Part shown: piece by piece, positions 48,021-59,470 of the stretch
How positions within the stretch are numbered: the first letter of the stretch is position 1
How the letters are laid out: each line of letters opens with the position of its first letter
Source: Sphingomonas sabuli
GTDB lineage: Bacteria > Pseudomonadota > Alphaproteobacteria > Sphingomonadales > Sphingomonadaceae
NCBI RefSeq assembly: GCF_014352855.1
Contig: NZ_CP060697.1
Location: 1,756,001-1,820,000 of the forward strand
Reading direction: 5' to 3'
DNA: 64,000 nucleotides
Translations under genes and position numbers: made by a program
The notes under the pieces: model-generated
What the model was told of the DNA's origin: nothing
The model's database searches: none
What the model saw: only the letters and a program-made list of their open reading frames with translations

Positions 48021-49124
48021 ATGAAGGCGACGATTGAACGGGCGACACTCTTGAAGAGCCTCGGCCATGTCCAGTCGGTCGTGGAGCGCCGCAATACCAT
48101 TCCCATCCTCTCCAACGTCCTCATCGAGGCGGGGGAGGATAACAGCCTCCGGCTGATGGCCACCGACCTCGACCTGCAGGTCGATGAAAGCGTGCAGGCG
48201 AATGTCGGCCAGCCGGGCGCGACCACTGTTCCCGCCCACACCCTGTTCGACATCGTCCGCAAGCTGCCCGAAGGCAGCCAGGTCGAACTGAACGTCGCGG
48301 ACGGCAAGATGCTGTTGTCGGCCGGCCGCTCGCGCTTCCATTTGTCCACCCTGCCGCGCGACGACTTTCCGGTGATCAGCGAGGGCGAACTGCCGACCCG
48401 CTTCGAACTGCCCGCGGCCACGCTGCGCCAGATCATCGACAAGACCCGCTTCGCCATCTCCAGCGAGGAAACCCGTTACTATCTGATGGGCATCTTCCTC
48501 CACGTGGCGGACGACCAGCTCAAGGCCGCGGCCACCGACGGTCACCGGCTCGCCCGCGTCGTCCTCGCCAAGCCCGATGGGGCGGATGGCATGCCGGACA
48601 TCATCATTCCGCGTAAATGCGTGGCCGAATTGCGCAAGCTGCTCGAAGAGGTCGAAGGCACGGTCGAGATTTCGATGTCCCCGACCAAGATCCGCTTCGG
48701 CCTGGGCAGCGCGGTGCTGACCAGCAAGCTGATCGACGGCACCTTTCCCGACTACAATCGCGTCATTCCGACCGGCAACGACAAGCTGCTGAAGCTCGAT
48801 CCCAAGACCTTCGCGTCGGGCGTCGACCGCGTTTCGACCATCGCCAGCGAAAAGACCCGCGCGGTGAAGATGAGCGTCGATCGCGACAAGGTGACATTGT
48901 CGGTGACCTCGCCCGAAAGCGGCACCGCGACTGAGGAACTGCCGGCCGATTACGGCTCCGACGGCCTCGAGATTGGCTTCAACGCCCGCTACCTGCTCGA
49001 CATCCTCGGCGAGATCGAAGGCGACACCGTCGAGGTCCACCTCGCCGACGCGGCCGCCCCAACCCTGCTGCGCGAAAGCGACAAATCGAACGCGCTCTAC
49101 GTGCTCATGCCCATGCGGGTCTGA
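48021..49124 (+). CDS. dnaN: DNA polymerase III beta subunit (sliding clamp)
   Basis: 367 residues. Three clamp domains. MKATIERATLLKSLGHVQSVVERRNTIPILSNVLIEA starts domain 1; RFAISSEETRYYLMGIFLHV and TDGHRLARV lie in domain 2; GFNARYLLDILGEIEGDTVEVHL and the C-terminal LYVLMPMRV in domain 3. It holds polymerase on DNA during replication. Followed after a short gap by recF, as in the classic dnaA-dnaN-recF-gyrB order, though dnaA is not in the window. Confidence 0.98.
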   Translation: MKATIERATLLKSLGHVQSVVERRNTIPILSNVLIEAGEDNSLRLMATDLDLQVDESVQANVGQPGATTVPAHTLFDIVRKLPEGSQVELNVADGKMLLSAGRSRFHLSTLPRDDFPVISEGELPTRFELPAATLRQIIDKTRFAISSEETRYYLMGIFLHVADDQLKAAATDGHRLARVVLAKPDGADGMPDIIIPRKCVAELRKLLEEVEGTVEISMSPTKIRFGLGSAVLTSKLIDGTFPDYNRVIPTGNDKLLKLDPKTFASGVDRVSTIASEKTRAVKMSVDRDKVTLSVTSPESGTATEELPADYGSDGLEIGFNARYLLDILGEIEGDTVEVHLADAAAPTLLRESDKSNALYVLMPMRV

Positions 49125-49138
49125 ACGGCGCCCTGCGC

Positions 49139-49330
49139 GTGACTGCCAATCCCGGGAAAGCCTTGGCCGCGATCGCCCTTCTTGTCGCAAGCCTCGTTTG
49201 CGCTTTCGTTCTTGGCCGGTTGCAGGTCGAACCGGAGCTTCGCCTGATCCCATCCTTCATCCTTACATTTTGCGGAATCCGTTTGCTCACATGCCTGACC
49301 ACCCAGGCTGGGCACGGCACTCGGAGATAG
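49139..49330 (+). CDS. Small putative membrane protein
   Basis: 63 residues from GTG 49139. Two hydrophobic stretches (ALAAIALLVASLVCAFVLG and LIPSFILTFCGIRLLTCLT) flank a short polar loop, the shape of a small two-helix protein. There is no recognisable family, no clear ribosome site, and it fills most of the 248-bp dnaN-recF gap. It may be real or chance coding potential. Confidence 0.35.
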   Translation: MTANPGKALAAIALLVASLVCAFVLGRLQVEPELRLIPSFILTFCGIRLLTCLTTQAGHGTRR

Positions 49331-49372
49331 CCCCACCTTGCCTGCGCGCCGTGCTGCCGCGATGACAGCGCC

Positions 49373-50485
49373 GTGCACGTCTCCCGCCTCTCGCTAAGCA
49401 ATTTCCGCTCCTATGCCGACGCCGTGCTCGACGTGGGCGGCGGTTTCGTCCTGCTTCACGGCGACAATGGCGCGGGCAAGACCAACCTGCTCGAAGCGGT
49501 GTCGCTACTGTCGCCCGGGCGCGGGATTCGGGGCGCGCCGCTGTCCGACATGGCGCGCCAAGGCGGGGACGGCAGCCTCGCGGTGGCGGCGCGGCTCCGG
49601 TCGTTCGTCCCGAGCGAAGTCGAGGGGCGCGTCTCGACTGCGCTCGACACGAACGAGCTTGGGATCGGCGTCGGCACCCTTCCCACTGCCCCCGACCGCC
49701 GGGAAGTGCGGATCAACGGCGCCTCGGCCTCGGCCAATTCGCTGGCGGAATGGCTGTCGGTGCTATGGCTGACCCCGGCGATGGACCGGCTGTTCGCCGG
49801 CACGGCGGGCGACCGGCGGCGCTTCCTCGACCGGCTGGTGCTCGCGCTCGAACCCGGCCATGCCCACCACGCCACCCGCTATGACGCGGCCATGCGGTCG
49901 CGCAACAAGCTGCTGTCCAGTGACGACCGCCCCGATCCGCAGTGGCTCGACGCGCTGGAAATGCAGTTGGCGGAGCATGGGAGCGCCCTTGCGTCCGCGC
50001 GCGCCCGGGCCGTCGCTGCACTGGCCGATCGCACCGCCGACGCGCCCGACGACCAGTTTCCGCGCGCCGGCATCGCGCTGGACGGCTGGAACGGCGGCGA
50101 TCTCGCGGCCCAGCTGCACGCCGGCCGCTCGCGCGACGCCGCCGCCGGACGCACCCTCGTCGGCCCGCACCGCCAGGATCTCGTCGTTACCCACCGTGCC
50201 AAGGCCATGCCCGCCGCTCAATCCTCCACCGGGGAGCAGAAGGCGCTGCTGCTTGGCCTGGTTCTCGCTCACGCCGACCTGGTCGCCGAACGCCGCGGCG
50301 CGCCGCCGGTGCTGCTGCTGGACGAAGTCGCGGCGCATCTCGACCCCAAGCGACGGGCGGCCCTGTTCGCTCGTCTCGAAGGGCGCGGACAGGTGTGGAT
50401 GACCGCCACCGAAGCAGCGCTGTTCGACGGCATCGGCACCGCCTCGCGCTTCCACGTCAGCCCCGGTGCGGTAACCCCCGGCTGA
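49373..50485 (+). CDS. recF: DNA replication/repair protein RecF
   Basis: 370 residues from GTG 49373. SMC-like ATPase that loads RecA at gaps. Walker [26 protein letters not shown]; signature [20 protein letters not shown]; Walker [26 protein letters not shown] and [38 protein letters not shown] are RecF-specific. Residues ~78-94 ([17 protein letters not shown]) are not RecF sequence: they are encoded by a palindromic element inserted in frame between conserved strands. The rest of the protein looks intact, so the insertion is apparently tolerated. Confidence 0.95.
   Translation: MHVSRLSLSNFRSYADAVLDVGGGFVLLHGDNGAGKTNLLEAVSLLSPGRGIRGAPLSDMARQGGDGSLAVAARLRSFVPSEVEGRVSTALDTNELGIGVGTLPTAPDRREVRINGASASANSLAEWLSVLWLTPAMDRLFAGTAGDRRRFLDRLVLALEPGHAHHATRYDAAMRSRNKLLSSDDRPDPQWLDALEMQLAEHGSALASARARAVAALADRTADAPDDQFPRAGIALDGWNGGDLAAQLHAGRSRDAAAGRTLVGPHRQDLVVTHRAKAMPAAQSSTGEQKALLLGLVLAHADLVAERRGAPPVLLLDEVAAHLDPKRRAALFARLEGRGQVWMTATEAALFDGIGTASRFHVSPGAVTPG
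49603..49654. repeat. Palindromic repeat element inserted in frame within recF
   Basis: Arms GTTCGT (49603-49608) with ACGAAC (49649-49654), and CGAGCGAAGTCGAG (49611-49624) with CTCGACTGCGCTCG (49633-49646, one mismatch), around the loop GGGCGCGT. The 52-bp unit forms a long hairpin. I recognise the sequence type (TTCGTCCCGAGCGAAGTCGA...) as a dispersed repeat of sphingomonad genomes. No second copy was noticed in this window. Confidence 0.8.
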
Positions 50486-50694
50486 AACGGTGGACTTTTC
50501 GCCTTTCCGCATTATATTGCACTGCAACACGAGGCGCTTTCTGAAAGCGGCGTGATCGGCTCAACGCTTCGGCGGTAACCGGCCCGCGCCTCCAATCCAT
50601 GCTCTCCTATTCACGCGGGGCGCTCTTTTCAGCCCGCTAGCGGCGCGCCCAATCGGCAGCGCCGCCCGCGACATTTGTTTGGAATATTCTCATC

Positions 50695-52209
50695 ATGTCT
50701 TTCATGTCCCTGGGGCTTTCGAAGCCCCTTCTCGATGCGCTCGCCGCAAAGGATTACACCAAGGCGACGCCGATCCAGGCGCAGGCCATTCCGACCGTCC
50801 TCACCGGCCGCGACCTGCTGGGCATCGCCCAGACCGGCACCGGCAAGACGGCCGCGTTCATGCTGCCCGCGCTCGACCGGCTGGCGGCCAATCGTCCGCA
50901 ATTCCTCAAGCCCGGCCAGATCCGCATGCTGGTGCTCGCGCCGACTCGTGAGCTTGCCTCGCAGATCGCCGACAGCGCCCGCGCCTACGGCCGCTTCAGC
51001 AACGCCAGCGTCGGCGTGATCTTCGGCGGCGTGCCCAACGGCAAGAGCGTTCGCGCCGTCAGCCGCGGGCTCGACGTGCTTGTCGCCACGCCCGGCCGCC
51101 TGCTCGACCTCGTCGACCAGCGCGCACTGAGCCTTCGCGAGCTCGAAATCCTCGTCCTCGACGAGGCCGACCAGATGCTCGACCTCGGCTTCATCCACGC
51201 GTTGAAGCGGATCGTCGCGCTGGTGCCGAAAAAGCGCCAGACCCTGTTCTTCTCGGCCACCATGCCGAAGGCGATCAAGCAGCTTGCCGACCAGTATCTG
51301 ACCAGCCCGGCCGAAGTGTCGGTTACGCCTACCGCGACCACCGTCGATCGCATCGACCAGAGCGTGACGATGGTGAACCAGCCGGAAAAGACCGCGCTCC
51401 TGATCCACGAGCTCAAGAGCCGCGACGTCGAACGTGCGCTGGTGTTCAGCCGCACCAAGCATGGCGCCGACAAGATCGTCCGCTATCTTGAAGCCGCGGG
51501 CATCGCCTCCGCCGCCATCCACGGCAACAAGAGCCAGCCGCAGCGCGAACGCGCCATCGCTGCCTTCAAGGCCGGCGAAATTCCGGTCCTCGTCGCGACC
51601 GACATCGCCGCCCGCGGCATCGACATTCCGGGCGTCAGCCACGTCGTCAATTACGACCTGACCGAAGTGCCGGAACAATATGTCCACCGCATCGGCCGCA
51701 CCGCGCGCGCCGGCGCCGACGGCATCGCCATCGCTTTCTGTGCGCACGAAGAACGCGGCCTGCTGCGCGATATTGAGCGCACCACCCGCCAGAAGATCCC
51801 GGTGACCGCGTTGCCGGCCGAATTCGGCGCGATGGTCGAAGCGTTCAAGCGGCTTAAGCCCGCGCCCAAGTCCAGCGGTAACGAAAGTGCGGGCCGCGGC
51901 CGCTATGGCCAGGGCCGTCCGGCCGTGAAGGCGGACCGCCGCGCCGACGGCCAGCGCCGCCAAACCCGCAACGACGGGCAGCAACGCCACCCCAAGCGCG
52001 CCGGAGCGGAAGATCACACCGGCAAACGCCGCGACGATCATCGCGGCGAAGGTCAGCGCTCATCCTATCGGCCGGAGGCCTACACCGACACCGCGGAGCG
52101 CCCGGCGCAACCGCGCCAGGACCGTGGTCCGCAAGGCCCCGGCGCCGGCCGACCCAAGCGTCCGTTCCGCGGCCGTCGCGGGCGGTCAGGCGGGACCAGA
52201 GCGGCCTAG
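50695..52209 (+). CDS. DEAD-box RNA helicase
   Basis: 504 residues. RecA1: Q motif YTKATPIQAQAIP, motif I AQTGTGKTAAF, Ia PTRELASQI, Ib TPGRLLDL, II DEADQML, III SATMP. RecA2: IV ALVFSRTKHGADK, V ATDIAARGIDIPGVSHVVNYD, VI HRIGRTARAG. Then an Arg/Gly/Gln-rich tail of ~120 residues (GRGRYGQGRP... RPFRGRRGRSGG) that should bind RNA. RhlE-like; acts in mRNA turnover, ribosome assembly or cold adaptation. The 209-bp upstream region holds a CGCTTTCTGAAAGCG hairpin (50535-50549) and an AT-rich patch, but no promoter that I would call. Confidence 0.95.
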   Translation: MSFMSLGLSKPLLDALAAKDYTKATPIQAQAIPTVLTGRDLLGIAQTGTGKTAAFMLPALDRLAANRPQFLKPGQIRMLVLAPTRELASQIADSARAYGRFSNASVGVIFGGVPNGKSVRAVSRGLDVLVATPGRLLDLVDQRALSLRELEILVLDEADQMLDLGFIHALKRIVALVPKKRQTLFFSATMPKAIKQLADQYLTSPAEVSVTPTATTVDRIDQSVTMVNQPEKTALLIHELKSRDVERALVFSRTKHGADKIVRYLEAAGIASAAIHGNKSQPQRERAIAAFKAGEIPVLVATDIAARGIDIPGVSHVVNYDLTEVPEQYVHRIGRTARAGADGIAIAFCAHEERGLLRDIERTTRQKIPVTALPAEFGAMVEAFKRLKPAPKSSGNESAGRGRYGQGRPAVKADRRADGQRRQTRNDGQQRHPKRAGAEDHTGKRRDDHRGEGQRSSYRPEAYTDTAERPAQPRQDRGPQGPGAGRPKRPFRGRRGRSGGTRAA

Positions 52210-52226
52210 TCGAACAGCATTTGAGC

Positions 52227-52655
52227 TCAGTAATCGCCGTTACATTCGGGCCCTGTAATGCGGTCGGTTTCAGGGTCGTATGTGAATTGGATCTGCCCGC
52301 AACCACCGCCGCTCATAAGCGGCAGATCGATCTGATCTGGTAGCCACATGCGCGTGCCAGCCTTTGCGAGGATAGCACGCCCCTGTCCGTTGCAGGGGAA
52401 TGCGACTGAGGTATTTTGAGAGCAGAATTCACTGACGGATCGCACAAAGTTTTCGCCATGAATGACGTAAACTCCACGAATTTTGCCGTCTTTGGTTGGC
52501 GCAAAGTATCTCGAATAAAGACCTATCCGCGCAGACCCCTCCGGAAGGACAACCTTCTGCTCAATTCTCGTCATTGTTTGGAGATGTGGTTCGGTAGCGC
52601 GACCGCATCCCGCCAAAACGATCAGGCCCAACAATGTTGCAGTTCGCATCCTCAT
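52227..52655 (-). CDS. Hypothetical lipoprotein
   Basis: 142 residues. Leader MRMRTATLLGLIVLAGC with lipobox LAGC; ATG at 52655 or six bases later. The mature part (GRATEPHLQTMTRIEQKVVLPEGSARIGLYSRYF...) has five further cysteines, possibly disulfides, and no family that I recognise. Its base composition is visibly less GC-rich than the neighbours, and it interrupts the recF-gyrB order on the opposite strand, so it may have been acquired horizontally. It starts 16 bp from the alternating purine-pyrimidine tract. Confidence 0.65.
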   Translation of the reverse strand: MRMRTATLLGLIVLAGCGRATEPHLQTMTRIEQKVVLPEGSARIGLYSRYFAPTKDGKIRGVYVIHGENFVRSVSEFCSQNTSVAFPCNGQGRAILAKAGTRMWLPDQIDLPLMSGGGCGQIQFTYDPETDRITGPECNGDY

Positions 52656-52671
52656 CTCCGTTAGCCGACCT

Positions 52672-52712
52672 CGCGTACGCGTACGCGTACGCGTACGCGT
52701 GCGCGTGCGCGC

Positions 52713-52715
<3 letters not shown>
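52672..52715. repeat. 44-bp alternating pyrimidine-purine tract with hexamer repeats (Z-DNA-prone)
   Basis: From 52672 to 52715 every step alternates pyrimidine and purine. The core is four GTACGC hexamers followed by two GTGCGC (52675-52710). GC/CA-rich alternating tracts of this length favour Z-DNA under negative supercoiling. It lies in the 91-bp region between the lipoprotein and gyrB starts. Confidence 0.9.
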
Positions 52716-55251
<2,536 letters not shown>

Positions 55252-55285
55252 GGAACCGCACCGGCTGCGCGATGTTGCCTGCCCA

Positions 55286-56047
55286 GTGACCGGCCACACC
55301 CTCACCGTCGCAAGCTACAATATGCGCAAGGCGATCGGCACCGACCGCAAGCGCAATCCCGGGCGCGTGCTCGAGGTGCTGCGCGAGCTGGAAGCCGACA
55401 TTGTCGCGTTGCAGGAGGCCGACCGGCGCTTCGGCGGGCGCGCCTCTGCAGTCCCGCACGAACTGATCGAATCGCATGGGCTGTACAAGCCGGTGCACCT
55501 TGGCGTCCGCCACAAGCGGCCGATGGAAAAGGCGCGCCAGCATGCGGAGCGCATCTTCAACGTCGATACGCGCAATATCGGCTGGCATGGCAATGCCCTG
55601 CTGGTGAAGCGCGACGTCGAATGCATGTATTGCGTCGCGCTGGAACTGCCGACGCTGGAACCGCGCGGCGCGGTGATGGCGGAACTGCTTCTGCCTGGCG
55701 ACCGGCCGGTGCGCGTGGTCGGCATGCACCTCGACCTGTCGGGCCTGTGGCGGCGGCGGCAGATGCGCGCCATCCTCGATGCCGTCGCGGCGCGGCCGCA
55801 GCCGATGCCGACGATCATGATGGGCGATACCAACGAATGGCGCGTCGCCGGCGGGTGCCTGAAGGAATTGCCGCAAGGCTTCCGCATCGTCCCCACCGGG
55901 CCCAGCTTCCATTCGCGCCACCCGGTCGCGATGCTCGACCGGATCATCGTCGACGGGGCACGGATCGATGCCGGCGGAGTGCATATGAGCCCCGCCGCGC
56001 GCATCGCGTCCGATCATTTGCCGATCTGGGCGCGGCTTAGCTTTTAG
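55286..56047 (+). CDS. Endonuclease/exonuclease/phosphatase-family protein
   Basis: 253 residues from GTG 55286. EEP fold: TVASYNMRKAIGTDRKRNPGRVLEVLRELEADIVALQEAD (Asn and Glu), NIGWHGNALLVKR, VVGMHLDLSG, MMGDTNEW (Asp/Asn) and the final SDHLPIWARL (Asp-His). All metal and catalytic residues are present. The substrate could be DNA, phosphoinositide-like lipid or a phosphodiester; not determined. Overlaps the rpoN stop by TTAG. Confidence 0.88.
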   Translation: MTGHTLTVASYNMRKAIGTDRKRNPGRVLEVLRELEADIVALQEADRRFGGRASAVPHELIESHGLYKPVHLGVRHKRPMEKARQHAERIFNVDTRNIGWHGNALLVKRDVECMYCVALELPTLEPRGAVMAELLLPGDRPVRVVGMHLDLSGLWRRRQMRAILDAVAARPQPMPTIMMGDTNEWRVAGGCLKELPQGFRIVPTGPSFHSRHPVAMLDRIIVDGARIDAGGVHMSPAARIASDHLPIWARLSF

Positions 56048-57492
56048 CCCAGCCCGGCGATCTTGCGCTGGCGGCGGCGCTGGACCGACGACCCGATGCC
56101 CAGCAATTCGCGATATTTGACCACCGTCCGGCGGGCACAGTCGAAACCGCGCTGCTTGAGCAGCGCCGCGATGGCGTCGTCGCTCAGCACCTCGGCCTCG
56201 CGGTCGATGATCTCGCGGATCGCCGACTTGACCGCTTCCGCCGACGCCCCGTCGCCCTCGCCGTCGCTGGACGCGACACCGGAACGGAAGAAATATTTCA
56301 GCTCCACCAGCCCGCGATCGCACAGCAGATACTTGTTTGTCGTCACCCGGCTGACGGTCGACTCGTGCATGTCGATCGCCTCGGCGACCTGGCGCAGGGT
56401 CAGCGGCTTTAACGCCTCCGCGCCGCGCTCGAAGAAGCCCTGCTGGGTCTTGACGATCTCCGACACTACCTTGACGATCGTCCGGGCGCGCTGGTCGAGC
56501 GCCTTGACCAGCCAGTTGGCGCTGGCGAGGCATTCGCTCAGCCACGCCTTGCTGGCCTTGTCCTGCGGCCCCTGGCGAAGCTCCTGGTAATAGCGGCGGT
56601 TGACCAGCAGCCGCGGCAGCGCGGCGCCGTTCAGCTCGACGAGAAACCCCTCGCGAGTGCGGCGCACGAACACGTCCGCGGTGACCTGTTCGACGGCCTC
56701 GGACGAAAAGCGGCTGCCCGGCTTGGGATCGTAGGCGCGCAGCTCCGCGACCATGTCGGCCAGATCCTCGTCATCGACCCCGCAAATCCGCTTGAGGTCG
56801 TTCATCCGCCCGCGTGCGAGCAACTCCAGATTGTCGATCAGGCGCGCCATCGCCGGGTCGTAACGGTCCGCCGCTTGCGCCTGCAGGGCCAGGCATTCGG
56901 ACAGGCTGCGCGCACCCACGCCCGACGGATCCAGATCCTGCACCAGCCGCAACGCGTCTTCCACTTCGGCCGCCGTCGCGCCGGTATCGCGGGCGATGTC
57001 GGCAATCGGCGTCGACAGATATCCGTTGACGTCCAGCTGGCCGACGATGATCTCCGCCAGTGCCGCCCGCGGCCCGGACGCGCCGTGCAACTGCCCTTCC
57101 AGATATTCGGCCAGCGATGCGGCGGTCGCCTCGATGCGGTCGAAGTCGAACTCCTCGCCGCTGCCCGACGCCACGGTGACATCGGCGAAACTGTCGTTCT
57201 GCAACGCCTCGCCGTTGAAGTCGTAATCGAGCGGCCGGTCGTCCTCGCCCGCGCCGGGGATCAATTCGTCGGTCAGCGACGGCGCGTCGCTCGGGGTTTC
57301 GCCGGCCTCGCCGGGATCCTCGCCATCGTCGCTGCTGCCCACGTCCAGCAGCGGATTTTTCGACACTTCCTCGGCAATCGCCGCTTCCAGCTCGACGTTG
57401 CTCAGCGCCAGCAGCTTGATCGCCTGCGCCAGCTGCGGCGTGAGCACCAGCTGCTGCGATTGGCGGATCTGGATGCTTGGACCGAGGCCCAC
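56044..57492 (-). CDS. rpoN: RNA polymerase sigma-54 factor
   Basis: 482 residues. Region I: GPSIQIRQSQQLVLTPQLAQAIKLLALSNVELEAAIAEEVSKNPLLD. An acidic region II follows. The core-binding region and HTH (ADLSVSRVTTNKYL region: AIDMHESTVSRVTTNKYLLCDRGLVELKYFF) come next, with the RpoN box CARRTVVKYRELL near the C-terminus. Directs enhancer-dependent promoters for nitrogen, motility or stress genes. Follows lptB by 9 bp. The usual downstream hpf/ptsN are missing; the next gene converges. Confidence 0.97.
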   Translation of the reverse strand: MGLGPSIQIRQSQQLVLTPQLAQAIKLLALSNVELEAAIAEEVSKNPLLDVGSSDDGEDPGEAGETPSDAPSLTDELIPGAGEDDRPLDYDFNGEALQNDSFADVTVASGSGEEFDFDRIEATAASLAEYLEGQLHGASGPRAALAEIIVGQLDVNGYLSTPIADIARDTGATAAEVEDALRLVQDLDPSGVGARSLSECLALQAQAADRYDPAMARLIDNLELLARGRMNDLKRICGVDDEDLADMVAELRAYDPKPGSRFSSEAVEQVTADVFVRRTREGFLVELNGAALPRLLVNRRYYQELRQGPQDKASKAWLSECLASANWLVKALDQRARTIVKVVSEIVKTQQGFFERGAEALKPLTLRQVAEAIDMHESTVSRVTTNKYLLCDRGLVELKYFFRSGVASSDGEGDGASAEAVKSAIREIIDREAEVLSDDAIAALLKQRGFDCARRTVVKYRELLGIGSSVQRRRQRKIAGLG

Positions 57493-57501
57493 GGCGTTCC
57501 C

Positions 57502-58278
57502 TTACAGTGCGAAGCTCTCGCCAAGGTACAGACGGCGCACCTCGCTGTCTGCAACAAGCGCCTCCGGCGTGCCGGCGAACAGCACCTGGCCGTCGTAGAT
57601 GATGCAGGCGCGATCGACGATATCGAGCGTCTCGCGGACGTTATGGTCGGTGATCAGAACGCCGATGTCGCGCTGCTTCAACTCGCGCACCAGTTCGCGG
57701 ATGTCGGCGATGGAAATCGGGTCGATGCCGGCGAACGGTTCGTCCAGCAGCATGATCGACGGGTCGGCCGCCAGCGCGCGGGCGATTTCGCAGCGCCGCC
57801 GCTCGCCGCCCGACAGGGCCATCGCCGCGCTGTCGCGCAGGCCGGTCAGGCCGAACTCGGCGAGCAAGCGCTCCAGCCGCTCCGACCGGGCCTGCGCGTC
57901 GGGCTCGGACACTTCCAGCACGGCGACGATGTTCTGCTCCACCGTCAGGCCGCGAAAGATGGACGTTTCCTGCGGCAAATAGCCAAGCCCAAGGATCGCC
58001 CGGCGGTACATCGGCAGGTCGGTGATGTCTTCGCCGTCAAGGAAGATGCGGCCGGCATCCGGCTTCACCAGGCCCATGACGGAATAGAAACAGGTGGTCT
58101 TGCCCGCGCCGTTGGGGCCGAGCAGCCCGACCACTTCCCCGCGCCGCACGCCGAGCGAGACGTCGTGCAGGACCGCGCGATGGTCATAGGCCTTGGCGAT
58201 CGAGCGGACTTCGAGCCCAGCCGTGACGGGTACGGCCTGATCGTCGTCGGGCCGGGTGACGAGGCGTTCCTCGTTCAT
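57502..58278 (-). CDS. lptB: LPS export ABC transporter ATP-binding protein LptB
   Basis: 258 residues. Walker A LLGPNGAGKTTCFY, LGYLPQETSIFRGLTVEQNI (the LptB-typical Q-loop string), signature LSGGERRRCEIARALA, Walker B SIMLLDEPFAGIDPISI, and H-loop ITDHNVRETLDI. Powers transport of LPS (or its sphingolipid-era equivalent) across the periplasmic bridge with LptFG. Five bases after lptA. Confidence 0.97.
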   Translation of the reverse strand: MNEERLVTRPDDDQAVPVTAGLEVRSIAKAYDHRAVLHDVSLGVRRGEVVGLLGPNGAGKTTCFYSVMGLVKPDAGRIFLDGEDITDLPMYRRAILGLGYLPQETSIFRGLTVEQNIVAVLEVSEPDAQARSERLERLLAEFGLTGLRDSAAMALSGGERRRCEIARALAADPSIMLLDEPFAGIDPISIADIRELVRELKQRDIGVLITDHNVRETLDIVDRACIIYDGQVLFAGTPEALVADSEVRRLYLGESFAL

Positions 58279-58283
58279 AGGGG

Positions 58284-58814
58284 TCAGCTGCCGCGTTGCG
58301 GGACGGTGAAGCGCCCGGTGACCCGGCCACCGCTCTGGTTCACCCCGGCAGGTCCGCCGTCGATCACGGCCCGGCCGCTGTTGAGGTCGATGACCAGCCG
58401 CGACCCGGCGATGCGCGAACCGCCGCGCGACAGGACGACGCCGCCGATCAGGGTGATCAGCTTGCGGTCGAGGTCGTAGACGCCGAAATCGCCGCGTGCG
58501 GTTTCGGACGGGCTGCGCACGGTCACTCCGCCGCTGGCGTCGAGGCGTTGGATCTGGATTCCGCCGGCGCTTTCATAAGCGACGGTCAGCCGCGCGGTGT
58601 CCATCGTCAGGTCGCCCTGAACCACATGAACGTCCCCGGCGAAGATCGCTCGGTCGGCACGGTCCTGCACCTCGATGCGCTGGGCCGACACGTCGACCGG
58701 CGCATTGCTGTTGTGCCCCTTCAGCGCCGAAATCGGCTCCTGCGCCTGCGCAAGGGCGGCAATTCCGGCACAACCGGCGGCGATCAGGGTCAATACGGTG
58801 CGGCGCATGGTCAT
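58284..58814 (-). CDS. lptA: LPS export periplasmic protein LptA
   Basis: 176 residues from ATG 58814, which overlaps the lptC stop (ATGA); ATG 58808 is an alternative. Signal peptide MTMRRTVLTLIAAGCAGIAALAQAQ. OstA/LptA beta-jellyroll: PVDVSAQRIEVQDRADRAIFAGDVHVVQGDLTMDTARLTVAYE, RLDASGGVTVRSPSETARGDFGVYDLDRKLITLIGGVVLSRGG. Forms the periplasmic bridge that carries LPS from LptC to LptD. Confidence 0.93.
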   Translation of the reverse strand: MTMRRTVLTLIAAGCAGIAALAQAQEPISALKGHNSNAPVDVSAQRIEVQDRADRAIFAGDVHVVQGDLTMDTARLTVAYESAGGIQIQRLDASGGVTVRSPSETARGDFGVYDLDRKLITLIGGVVLSRGGSRIAGSRLVIDLNSGRAVIDGGPAGVNQSGGRVTGRFTVPQRGS

Positions 58815-59470
58815 GATTTGACCGCGCCCTGGACGATTTTCAAGCGCGCGCCCTGGTCGAGCGTGATCGTCCGCTCGCCAAGATCGGCACTGAGTCGCCC
58901 CGCGCTGAACCGCCCGAGCTTCATTTCCCCCTCGACCCGGCCGCTGCCGGTGATGCGGCGGGCCTTCATGTCGATGGTCACGTCGCGGGTGTTGAGGCGG
59001 TAACCGTCGGGCCCGGCGACCCGCACCGGTCCGCGCACCGCGACCTTTTGCAAGTCGAGATCGTAGTTGGCGAGATTGGCCAGCATCGTCACCGGCCCTT
59101 GCGGCAGGGCAAGGCGCGCTAGCATGCCGTTGATGTTGACCGTCGGCTCGTCCGAACTCGGCTGCACCGCCGACCGAGCGACGATCTCGAACGGGCGGCC
59201 AAGACTGTCCTCGCCGGTGTAGCGGGCGCTGTCGACGCGCATCCGTTCGGGCGCGTTGTCGACCTTGTTCTTGTCGAGGATGAAGCTGACGTCCCCGCTG
59301 CGGTCGAGCGGCGCCAGCGCGAGGAAGGCGATCAGCACGCCGACCGCGGACGGCAGCGCGATCTTGGCCAGTTTCACCAGCCGGTCGTGACGGCTTCCGG
59401 GCGCCGCCCAATTCTGCTTGCGAACGCGCTCGCGCTTCGCCTCGCGGGATAGGGCGAGGCTATCCGTCAT
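58811..59470 (-). CDS. lptC: LPS export protein LptC
   Basis: 219 residues from ATG 59470 (MTDSLALSREAKRERVRKQNW). A single N-terminal membrane helix (IALPSAVGVLIAFLALAPL) anchors the LptC/YrbK periplasmic domain: MRVDSARYTGEDSLGRPFEIVARSAVQ, ANLANYDLDLQKVAVRGPVRVAGPDGYRLNTRDVTIDMKARRITGSG. Overlaps the rnd 3' end by 11 bp and lptA by 4 bp. Confidence 0.9.
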   Translation of the reverse strand: MTDSLALSREAKRERVRKQNWAAPGSRHDRLVKLAKIALPSAVGVLIAFLALAPLDRSGDVSFILDKNKVDNAPERMRVDSARYTGEDSLGRPFEIVARSAVQPSSDEPTVNINGMLARLALPQGPVTMLANLANYDLDLQKVAVRGPVRVAGPDGYRLNTRDVTIDMKARRITGSGRVEGEMKLGRFSAGRLSADLGERTITLDQGARLKIVQGAVKS

